The position numbers and the translations under genes were made by a program. This document shows, one piece after another, positions 15,101-21,354 of a stretch of 21,354 bases of DNA. The notes beneath the pieces are model-generated. The model made no database searches. It was not told the origin of the DNA and was given only the letters and a program-made list of their open reading frames with translations. The stretch is from Akkermansiaceae bacterium UBA5020. GTDB lineage: Bacteria; Verrucomicrobiota; Verrucomicrobiia; Verrucomicrobiales; DEV007. The stretch is taken from NCBI GenBank assembly GCA_002396885.1, contig DGXY01000106.1:1-21354 (forward strand), in the 5' to 3' direction. Every line of letters begins with the position of its first letter. Position 1 is the first letter of the stretch.

Positions 15101-18100
15101 CACTTGACGCAAAGCGACGCCACTGCCCTCGTCGGCGGCTTGTTCAACCTGGCGGTGACGGGGAGTAACGGGGCCGCGGTGACGGTCTCCGGTCTGCCGG
15201 AATGGTTGAGTTTCGTGAACGGAGAATTGACCGGCACGCCTCCCTCTGGCGCGGCAGGGCTCTATCAGATCCTCGTCACCCTCACGAACGCCGCGGGCAC
15301 CAGCCAGTCGGTCGTGAACCTTGAGGTGAAGGATACCGGCGGGGAGATCACGCGTGAGCTCTGGTCGGGGATCCCCGGAGACACGATGGATGCGTTCCCT
15401 CTCGGGATCGCTCCGACGAGCACGACGACAGTGGCTTCGCTGGAAGCGCCCGCCGAATCCGGAGATAACTACGCCGCGCGGCTGCGGGGTTACGTGACCG
15501 CTCCGAAAACGGGTAATTATTACTTCTGGATCGCCGGTAGCAGTGCGGCGGAGTTGTGGATCTCGAACGACGGGGAGCCCGTCAATGCTTTCCGCCGAGC
15601 TCGCGTGCTCGTGGGAAGCTCGACTCCGGAAAACTGGACCCTCGAAAGCGGCCAAAAGAGCCCTTGGATGGCGCTCGAGCAAGGCAAGCGTTATTACATC
15701 GAGGTTCGCCACAAGGCGGGGAGTGGTCCCGGTGACAATCTTGCGGTGGGCTGGTCTCGCCCGGGCGAAGCGACGACCGCGCCGAGTGAGGTGGTTTCCG
15801 GCTTCGTCTTGTCACCTTGGTCCGAACCGGTCGTGCCCGACGATGGCGGCACGATCTGGTCGGCGACCCTCCGGCCCCAGGCTAGTGCGATTACCAACGC
15901 CTCCGGCAGCAGCTTCCTGCGTCTCAATGCGGCGGAGACTGAGGCTATCATCACCGCGAATTACTCTGGACTCACCTCGGCCTTCTTCGGCATGCACGTC
16001 CACAACGACATGATCCCGGGCGGAGGCACGGCGAACATCATCGCCGATCTCGAGGAGCCGGGAGACGTGCAGATCCTTCCGGATGGCACGTATCGGTGGG
16101 TCATCAAACCGACCGCTGGATACAGCGTCGCGGATCTCGTGCAGCATCTCAAGAACGGGAAGCTATATTTCAACGTTCACTCGGTGAATTTCCCTGGGGG
16201 TGAGATCAAGGGATACTTCAGTCAGTTGGAAGGGGCACCGGCCTTTGTTCCTCCGGCTGAGGCCCCGGCTTGGACTGATGATTCCAACACCGATGCCGGA
16301 GTCGCCCGCTTCCTGGCGCAAGCGTCTTTCGGAGCGAGTACCGCCGATATCCAGGCCGTGAAGTCGATTGTGCCGAGCGGAGGAAAAAGCCGTTATGAGC
16401 TTTGGATCGAGAATCAGTTCTCGCAATCTGCTTCGCAGACGCTGCCAGAGGTCTTGAGGACCCGGCGCGCCGACGTCCAGGGTGGCTCCCAGTTTGACGA
16501 AACGCTCCTCTTCAATTCCTGGTGGCGGAACTCGGTCTCGGGCGCGGACCAGTTGCGCCAGCGCGTCGCCTTCGCCCTCAGCCAGATCCACGTCGTGTCT
16601 GCCCAAGGTCCGCTCGACAACCGCGGGGAGGCGCTCGCCTACTTCTATGACCAACTCAACGCCGGAGCCTTCGGCAATTTCCGAGACCTCCTCGAAACGA
16701 CCACGCTCACGCCTGCGATGGGTCGGTATCTCGACATGTTGCGGAACGACAAACCAGATCTTTCGGTGGGCCGCATCCCGAACGAGAACTACGCCCGCGA
16801 GATCAAGCAGCTCTTCTCCATCGGCCTCTTCCGGATGTGGCCGGACGGGACCCTGATCCTGAACTCGCGCTTTGAGCCCATCGACACTTACAGCCAGCGT
16901 GAAATTGTCGGTTTCGCGCATGTCTTCACGGGCTGGGATTACGGCTACGACGGTGCCTACCGGACAGGCATCGGAGCCGCGACCGACTGGACTCGTCAGA
17001 TGCGCGAAATTCCGGCAAGGCACTTCACGGGGCCGAAGCGAATCCTGAACAACGAGGTATTGCCAGGGCTTGAAAAGGTCGGGAGCCGCTCGCTGGACCC
17101 CTATGCGAATCACGGGACGATGGAGATCGGTAACGCGGACTTCCAGTCTCTTCCGGCACGTGAGCTGGATGCGGCGCACGACCAGCTCTTCGCAAACCCG
17201 AACACGGGTCCGTTTATCTGCCGCCAACTCATCCAGCGAATGGTGACGAGTCACCCTTCTCGGGGATACGTCTACCGCGTGACGAGCAAGTTCAATGACA
17301 ACGGCAATGGCGTGCGCGGCGACATGCGGGCGGTGATCAAGGCGATCTTGCTCGACTACGAGGCTCGCAGTTCGGACGTCGCTGCCGATCCGGAGTTTGG
17401 CAAACAGCGCGAGCCGCTCCTGCGCCTCACTGCCGCCGGGAGGGCCTTCCGTCCCTCCACCTTCGGGGGCACCTACACCCAGACCGGAGCCCGGGCAATC
17501 ACGGTCAACACCTCCGCTCCACACAATCTCGCGAGCGGCAACAACGTCTTCCTCGATTTCACTTCAGGCGATGCGACCCAGGCTCCCTGGACTGGTACCT
17601 ATTCGGCAACCGTAACCACGGCAACCCAGTTCACGGTCAACGCGATCAACTGGGCCACCGGCACCTACAGCATTCCGGCCAACTCCACGGTCTGCACGGT
17701 GACGATGAGCAATCACTGGCTCCAAAACGGGCACCGCGTCTTCATGGACTTCACCAGTGGCGCTGCCGACGGATCGGCTGCGCTCGATCGCCGCGAGTAT
17801 CTGTTGACCAGTGCTTCCGCCGAGACCGGGACGAACATTACTTTCACCTTCACGGTAGGTGACACCTCGGCCTCGGTCCGCAGCGGAAACTGCATGATTC
17901 CGCGCTTCAGCCCTGGCAGCTATACGATCGGTGCTTCCGGCCTGCCGGCTCCGAACGATCGTCGCGTCACGATGCGCACGAACGAGGACCACCACCTTGC
18001 TGTGGGAGATCAGGTGCAGCTCAACATTTTCGACGGCAATCCGCGGCCGGCCGACCTCGTCGCGACCGTAGAGAGCGTCGTCGACTTGACGACCTGGACC

Positions 18101-19018
18101 TTCCTCGTGTCGAGTTCCGTGAGCGGCTATGGGCCGAGCCAAGGAAACAACAGCGTCTATCAGTTCCCGCTCGTTTCCCAGCCGGTCAACCGGAGTGGCA
18201 CGATCAACTCGCGCTCGAGCACCTACCAGCTCGGAAACACCGACACGAATCTCGAGCAATCGCCGCTGAACGCCGACACCGTCTTCAACTTCTTCCTGCC
18301 GGATTACAAGTTCCCCGGCGAACTCGCCGGGGCCGGACTGACGACGCCGGAGTTCCAATTGACCTCAGAGACGACCACGGTGCGGCAGGCGAATTTCCTC
18401 TTCAACGGAGTCTTCAATCCCAGCACGACCAATGGCTTCAGCAGTTTCTCAAGCGGAAACAACGCGCTGGTGATGGATTACTCCACCTGGATGAACGGAA
18501 ACGCCGCGAATCTAGGCCTGGGTGCCCCGTCGAACACGGGAGTTCCCTGGACGCACAACCAGAACATCGCCGCGCTGGTTGATCAAATGGCGACGCTCCT
18601 GACCGCGAACCAGATGACGCCTGCGGTGAAGGAGATCGTGCGCGATTTCTTGGGTCTACCGATCGCGTCGATCGGGACGGGGAACCCCTGTGTCGTCAAC
18701 ACGGTCCGGCCTCACGGTTATGCGACCGGCCATACAGTCTTCCTCAGTGGTGTCACCGGTGGCACCTTCTCGCCGACGGGGGCGTTCGGCAGCAACTCCA
18801 CCGGCCGCGTCGTCACCGTGGTTGACTCGGATACCTTCACTGTCACCGGGGTGAGTTGCACCGCGGCACCCACCGGGACGCAGGTCGCCAACTCGCACGC
18901 CTCCCAGGTCGCCTATGATCAAGGCAGCTCGAATCCCTCCGCCACCCAGCGGCGCGACCGAATCCGTTCGATCCTACACCTCATTCTCACCAGCCCTGAC
19001 TTCAGTGTGCAGCGCTGA
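12161..19018 (+). CDS. Giant secreted multidomain DUF1800 protein with PA14-like, CHRD and inserted FCCH-like modules
   Basis: This 2285-residue exported protein has a signal peptide (1 to about 41, ending KVEA). Approximate domains are: Ca-binding-like Asp-rich loops (DNDSDG at 91-96; DTNADG and DLDGNG, about 198-228); Calx-beta-like (245-345); PA14-like (366-632); PA14-like (728-972); putative Ig-like (977-1057, GLPEWLSFVNGELTGTPP); PA14-like (1060-1217, starting TRELWSGIPG); CHRD (1229-1357, HVHND and GEIKGYFS); and DUF1800 (1377-2285, ARFLAQASFGAS, QRVAFALSQIHVV, NYAREIKQLFSIG, SPLNADTVFNFFLPDY, ILHLILTSPDFSVQR). DUF1800 function is unknown. About seven roughly 65-90-residue FCCH-like modules interrupt the PA14-like and DUF1800 domains. 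The ATG at 12161 has only AGAG before it; an in-frame ATG at 12173 is also possible. The DUF1501 gene follows after 14 nt, the usual partner. Confidence 0.92.
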   Translation: MSTEMTLSATKPCAVGVRRCGLLLGLTWLVFFLAGLGKVEAQTGLAMDLHTWPAGTEPTLPANVGQPNGPDGLNDLWQMVFNAWELAPAVDNDSDGAGNAEESSAGTDPFSGSDNLKVKGVITSGEELVFSFDTKAGKKYRILSDTSPGGAFTNVEALATTPPSSVYIAVANATGATVTIPKPASSAMFFRIEASDADTNADGVSDWVARRLGYDPGAPSVDLDGNGTSDLLEDLVAQISAPDVVEVVAAVPFAFEDGPESGSFEVRRTRHLFPASVNLSYSGTAAAGADFSVSPSATVVNFAPGETSKSVFVNPNPAEPALLEGGESVTVSIGNPQSPQPGGRPSIGLRSSATVILHDSTAPRGSGLLARYYDHASSTLDHAANFGDLANYTFTVGSPNTAGTILVTPTTGNLTTLLAAITPGSTQVRLSFNGGNLNTAAFNHRLYQVTAKTATNFTCAISSTVALPASSSSNLNFSIEPLHPPVIERVDATIDNEWMGGTPNTNFITPLNLADNWSSVWEAYLHPTTASTSGYRFQLDADDKARVLIDLNRNGTFDLPEEQVIEHGWDAPATLGTFKISASHLLAVPANSSERYKIRVEHVETTGEARCRLQWSVNDGAFANIPQSNVYAHVATMNANYNYTRTNATVGAMAGTIVVTLNGHGLAVGNPVKLSFSSGNLFTPTNGNFHGSYTVSVVNSANTFTVPITGASLPASGTGGGFVLDQPASTTQTWYNVVHQSPDFSGAPGRIGTNNNGTNDSNNGLYGTGTPDGTLINPDSFSARWTGQVQPQFTEEYTFSVLADDGFRLWINGREMDMIQLASGNAGGATYTYNSATGETLVNYAGSNILENSFGVGDVVRIDPTAGTLTSLATTDLVVTAATATTLTVTFPTGLGDQVSAASANLDGQNRVLKPWVANGNERFCRLPMVGGVRYDIRLDYYESGGFARCRLFWFSPSQPKQAVPASRLYPSSEPLAPSIHLTQSDATALVGGLFNLAVTGSNGAAVTVSGLPEWLSFVNGELTGTPPSGAAGLYQILVTLTNAAGTSQSVVNLEVKDTGGEITRELWSGIPGDTMDAFPLGIAPTSTTTVASLEAPAESGDNYAARLRGYVTAPKTGNYYFWIAGSSAAELWISNDGEPVNAFRRARVLVGSSTPENWTLESGQKSPWMALEQGKRYYIEVRHKAGSGPGDNLAVGWSRPGEATTAPSEVVSGFVLSPWSEPVVPDDGGTIWSATLRPQASAITNASGSSFLRLNAAETEAIITANYSGLTSAFFGMHVHNDMIPGGGTANIIADLEEPGDVQILPDGTYRWVIKPTAGYSVADLVQHLKNGKLYFNVHSVNFPGGEIKGYFSQLEGAPAFVPPAEAPAWTDDSNTDAGVARFLAQASFGASTADIQAVKSIVPSGGKSRYELWIENQFSQSASQTLPEVLRTRRADVQGGSQFDETLLFNSWWRNSVSGADQLRQRVAFALSQIHVVSAQGPLDNRGEALAYFYDQLNAGAFGNFRDLLETTTLTPAMGRYLDMLRNDKPDLSVGRIPNENYAREIKQLFSIGLFRMWPDGTLILNSRFEPIDTYSQREIVGFAHVFTGWDYGYDGAYRTGIGAATDWTRQMREIPARHFTGPKRILNNEVLPGLEKVGSRSLDPYANHGTMEIGNADFQSLPARELDAAHDQLFANPNTGPFICRQLIQRMVTSHPSRGYVYRVTSKFNDNGNGVRGDMRAVIKAILLDYEARSSDVAADPEFGKQREPLLRLTAAGRAFRPSTFGGTYTQTGARAITVNTSAPHNLASGNNVFLDFTSGDATQAPWTGTYSATVTTATQFTVNAINWATGTYSIPANSTVCTVTMSNHWLQNGHRVFMDFTSGAADGSAALDRREYLLTSASAETGTNITFTFTVGDTSASVRSGNCMIPRFSPGSYTIGASGLPAPNDRRVTMRTNEDHHLAVGDQVQLNIFDGNPRPADLVATVESVVDLTTWTFLVSSSVSGYGPSQGNNSVYQFPLVSQPVNRSGTINSRSSTYQLGNTDTNLEQSPLNADTVFNFFLPDYKFPGELAGAGLTTPEFQLTSETTTVRQANFLFNGVFNPSTTNGFSSFSSGNNALVMDYSTWMNGNAANLGLGAPSNTGVPWTHNQNIAALVDQMATLLTANQMTPAVKEIVRDFLGLPIASIGTGNPCVVNTVRPHGYATGHTVFLSGVTGGTFSPTGAFGSNSTGRVVTVVDSDTFTVTGVSCTAAPTGTQVANSHASQVAYDQGSSNPSATQRRDRIRSILHLILTSPDFSVQR

Positions 19019-19032
19019 CAGACCGGACCCTC

Positions 19033-20493
19033 ATGAACTCGTTTGCCTTAAACTCCTTCACCACCCGGCGGAACTTCCTCTCGCGGGCGGCGTTCTCCGG
19101 TCTCGGCATGACCGCCGCCGGCAGTATCATCCGCGATTTCGGATTGATGCAGTCGGCGATGGCCGCGCAGGGTCCCGTCTCCGGCTACAAGGCGATCGTT
19201 TGTCTCTTTCTCTCGGGTGGCAACGACGCGAACAACTGGATCGTGCCCACCGACACCGAGACCTACAACGCCTATGCTACGGCGCGTGGAGGTCTCCTCC
19301 AGATTCCTCAGGCGGCTCTGCTGCCCTTGAACGTGGGGGGCAGTCCGATCACCGACGCGGATGGTCACACCTATGGATTGCATCCGAGCAGTAGCCGACT
19401 GCAGACCCTTTTCGCGGAAGGTAAAGTGGCCTCCCTCCTGAACATCGGTTCGCTGGTGCGCCCGACCACGAAAACACAATACAACGCCAATCCGACTTTT
19501 TATCGTCCACCGCAGCTGTTCTCACACAGCGATCAGGTGACCCAGTGGCAGACGTCGATCCCCGATCAGGCGCCGACGACGGGATGGTGCGGACGGGTCG
19601 CGGACATCATCAACGGCGTCGCCAATCCCGCAGGGAACATCTCCATGTCGATTTCCCTCGCGGGGGCAAACACTCTCCAAGTCGGCAACATGGTTGCCCA
19701 GTATCAGGTCGCCACCACCGGAGCCGAGACGCTGTCCGGGGCCCTCATGGGCGGCAACAACGTCCGCGTGAAAGCGATGCGGGATATGATGGGTCTCCCC
19801 AATGCCAACCTGCAGCGCCAAGCTTATGCGGAGGTCCTCGACCGCGCCATCGCCACGGGAGATCTTCTAAACACTTCGATTTCCAACACCGCGAACGACG
19901 CCTTCTGGACCAACGCCTTTCCCACGACCAGCATCGGAAGCCAGATGAAGATGATTGCCCGGCTCATTGAGGCACGGGGTCCCTCGAAGTTCAACATGAA
20001 CCGCCAGATCTTCTTTTGCCAGATCGGGGGCTTCGATACCCACACGGCCCAGGTCCGGACGAACACGGGGACGGACAACGTGCTCTCGAACACGGGCGCG
20101 CACTACAGCCTTCTCTTTCAGGTGAGTGAGGCCATCTTCGCCTTCCAGCGGGCCATGGAGCAGCTTGGAGTGGCCAATGACGTCACCACCTTCACGGCGA
20201 GCGATTTCTCACGCACTTTCCCCAACAACAGTCAGGGCAGTGACCACGGCTGGGGCTCAAACCACTTCGTGGTCGGTGGAGCCGTCAATGGCGGCAAATT
20301 CTATGGCAAGCTCCCGACTCTCGCGATCAACGGTCCTGACGACACGGGCACGGGACGATGGATTCCGACGCTTTCGGTGGACCAGCACTCGGCGACGCTC
20401 GCGCGATGGTTCGGGGTGGACTCGTCGATGATGAGCGCGCTGCTGCCAAACCTGAGCCGCTTCTCCTCTTCGAATCTCGGGTTCATGGGGTGA
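19033..20493 (+). CDS. Tat-exported DUF1501 family protein
   Basis: The 486-residue product carries a twin-arginine signal (TTRRNFLSRAAFSGLG, Arg12-Arg13, cleavage likely near MAAQ at about 46), so it should be exported folded, probably with a cofactor or metal. The mature part has the DUF1501 landmarks CLFLSGGNDANNWIVP (57-72), GGFDTHTAQ, and SDFSRTFPNNSQGSDHGWG with a following GGAVNGGKFYG. DUF1501 proteins are thought to share the alkaline-phosphatase/sulfatase fold, and the Asp/His-rich motifs would suit metal ligands; the substrate is unknown. It is 14 nt downstream of the giant DUF1800 gene, the standard gene pair in Planctomycetota and Verrucomicrobiota, and probably co-transcribed. 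The ATG at 19033 places the RR motif normally. Confidence 0.93.
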   Translation: MNSFALNSFTTRRNFLSRAAFSGLGMTAAGSIIRDFGLMQSAMAAQGPVSGYKAIVCLFLSGGNDANNWIVPTDTETYNAYATARGGLLQIPQAALLPLNVGGSPITDADGHTYGLHPSSSRLQTLFAEGKVASLLNIGSLVRPTTKTQYNANPTFYRPPQLFSHSDQVTQWQTSIPDQAPTTGWCGRVADIINGVANPAGNISMSISLAGANTLQVGNMVAQYQVATTGAETLSGALMGGNNVRVKAMRDMMGLPNANLQRQAYAEVLDRAIATGDLLNTSISNTANDAFWTNAFPTTSIGSQMKMIARLIEARGPSKFNMNRQIFFCQIGGFDTHTAQVRTNTGTDNVLSNTGAHYSLLFQVSEAIFAFQRAMEQLGVANDVTTFTASDFSRTFPNNSQGSDHGWGSNHFVVGGAVNGGKFYGKLPTLAINGPDDTGTGRWIPTLSVDQHSATLARWFGVDSSMMSALLPNLSRFSSSNLGFMG

Positions 20494-20498
20494 TCAGC

Positions 20499-21125
20499 AT
20501 GAAGCGAGGTCGCTTGATTTTTTCCGGCGTTCTGGTTCTCGCCGTCGCCGTGAGTCTTTGGCGTTTCCGGGAGTCTCAGAGCGATGCGGGCTCTCCCGTA
20601 ACAGCCGGGCCTGAGGTGGGAGAGGCGGATCCGGGTTCCGGGAAACCAGAGGCCCCCGCCACTTCCGATGCCGAGACGGCCGTGCCACCAGCGGACGCCG
20701 TGGCGGCATCTGCGGTCCCCCGTAGTGTGCCGGCACCCTTGCCGGCCGCTAATCCTGCCTCGCCTCAGCGGCAGTCGCCGGCGGCCCCTCCCTTGCCCGT
20801 CGAAAAGCGACCGGCGGCGGTGGTTCCGGAACCCGCGCAGGCAGAGGTGGAGGCGCTCGCCCGGAACATCCGCGACTACCGGGACCGCTTCGGTGGAAAT
20901 CCCGTGGGGAACAATGCGGAGATCGTCCGCGAAATGGACGGTGGCAACGCAAAGGGAGCGGCGTATCTCCCGTCGGACTTGAAGCGTCTCAACGGCCAAG
21001 GCGAGCTGATCGATGAATGGGGCACGCCTTATTTTTTCCACCAGGAGTCGGCCAAGGAGATCGAGATTCGGTCCGCCGGTGCCGACCGGGTGCTGTGGAC
21101 CTCCGACGACATTGTCGCTCGATAA
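20499..21125 (+). CDS. Membrane-anchored protein with pseudopilin-like C-terminal domain
   Basis: The 208-residue product has an N-terminal membrane anchor (about 5-22, after MKRGR), a long Pro/Ala-rich stalk (about 31-118) and a small C-terminal domain (about 119-208). The latter, with ELIDEWGTPYFFH (169-181) and IRSAGADRVLWTSDDI (190-205), resembles the C-terminal beta-sheet and Ca-binding loop of GspG-type pseudopilins (DPWGNPYxY and SxGxDG...DI). It lacks the GFxLxE prepilin cleavage motif, so it is anchored rather than processed like a pilin. It begins 5 nt after the DUF1501 stop, and a GGGGTG Shine-Dalgarno-like sequence precedes the ATG. A GTG at 20490, overlapping the DUF1501 stop, is an alternative start three codons earlier. 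It is likely the third gene of the DUF1800-DUF1501 operon. Confidence 0.78.
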   Translation: MKRGRLIFSGVLVLAVAVSLWRFRESQSDAGSPVTAGPEVGEADPGSGKPEAPATSDAETAVPPADAVAASAVPRSVPAPLPAANPASPQRQSPAAPPLPVEKRPAAVVPEPAQAEVEALARNIRDYRDRFGGNPVGNNAEIVREMDGGNAKGAAYLPSDLKRLNGQGELIDEWGTPYFFHQESAKEIEIRSAGADRVLWTSDDIVAR

Positions 21126-21130
21126 GTGAT

Positions 21131-21354
21131 TCACTCTTCCTCCGCGTAGGCGTCCCTCGAGAATTGGTCGTCAGTCAGGGTCCGGAGAAAGGCGATGAGG
21201 GCCCTCTTTTCCTCCGGTGAGAGACCGAGACCGCCATCGGGATGTTTGGCGAGATTGGGATCGAGGGTCCGGGTGCGTTGCACGCCAGCGCTGTAATGGT
21301 CGAGCACTTCCTCAAGGGTGGCAAAGCGGCCGTCGTGCATGTAGGGCGCGGTGA
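21131..21354 (-). CDS. Di-haem cytochrome c peroxidase/MauG-like protein, C-terminal part (cut by the window edge)
   Basis: Only the C-terminal 74 or so residues are present; the gene continues past the window end. The sequence TAPYMHDGRFATLEEVLDHY, then LGLSPEEKRALIAFLRTLTD, is the hallmark of the C-terminal end of the di-haem cytochrome c peroxidase/MauG family. There the Met of YMHDGRF is a conserved, potentially haem-associated residue, and these periplasmic enzymes reduce peroxides or oxidise protein substrates. The haem-binding CxxCH motifs would lie further upstream, outside this window. It is convergent with the pseudopilin-like gene, with only 5 bp between the stops. Confidence 0.88.
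   Translation of the reverse strand, partial: TAPYMHDGRFATLEEVLDHYSAGVQRTRTLDPNLAKHPDGGLGLSPEEKRALIAFLRTLTDDQFSRDAYAEEE

Noticed and set aside
16163..17524. 453-codon open frame on the minus strand opposite the DUF1800 domain
   Set aside because: It is a shadow of the DUF1800 coding frame with no motif of its own.
20358..20498. Upstream extension of the pseudopilin-like gene by 47 codons
   Set aside because: These codons lie inside the DUF1501 gene. The ATG at 20499 is directly followed by a membrane anchor and preceded by GGGGTG.

Overview
The window looks like a stretch of chromosome from a GC-rich member of the Verrucomicrobiota (PVC group). Three things point that way. There is an adjacent gene pair for a very large multidomain DUF1800 protein and a Tat-exported DUF1501 protein. 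The PurF is of a long type that I recall from Bacteroidota and PVC bacteria. Start sites largely lack strong Shine-Dalgarno sequences, and the intergenic gaps carry short palindromic or tandem repeats. The assignment is an inference from gene content; there is no rRNA or tRNA here to anchor it. No CRISPR array, transposase or phage gene was seen.

Left part (1-3510, all genes on the minus strand): a short repeat-bearing intergenic stretch, a xylose-isomerase-like TIM-barrel sugar isomerase/epimerase (183-1007), a conserved hypothetical protein of probable beta-propeller type (1142-2257), and an exported protein that combines an amino-acid-type solute-binding domain with a two-helix P-loop ion-channel core. 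This last one is a prokaryotic ionotropic glutamate-receptor-like channel with an unusual selectivity-filter region (2359-3510).

Middle part (3621-11666, all plus): a compact purine biosynthesis cluster in the order purC, purS-like, purL, purQ, purM, purF. PurS, PurL and PurQ together would form the three-subunit FGAM synthase. PurF makes phosphoribosylamine, PurM closes the imidazole ring and PurC makes SAICAR. The PurS candidate is a 150-residue protein, about twice the normal PurS length, whose stop overlaps the purL start; purL and purQ overlap by 31 nt. PurC (429 aa) and PurF (641 aa) are both longer than the textbook enzymes. A repeat-bearing 141-bp spacer separates purQ from purM.

Right part (11667-21354): a 494-bp non-coding gap with a hairpin and a plausible promoter leads into a 2285-residue secreted protein (Calx-beta-like, PA14-like, Ig-like, CHRD and DUF1800 regions), followed after 14 nt by a Tat-exported DUF1501 protein and after 5 nt by a membrane-anchored protein with a pseudopilin-like C-terminal domain. 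These three probably form one operon for an exported or cell-surface system of unknown function. The most unusual feature is a family of about seven roughly 65-90-residue beta-rich modules resembling the E1 'FCCH' fold signature, inserted in and between the PA14-like domains and inside the DUF1800 domain. The window ends in the C-terminal part of a convergent MauG/cytochrome-c-peroxidase-like gene on the minus strand.
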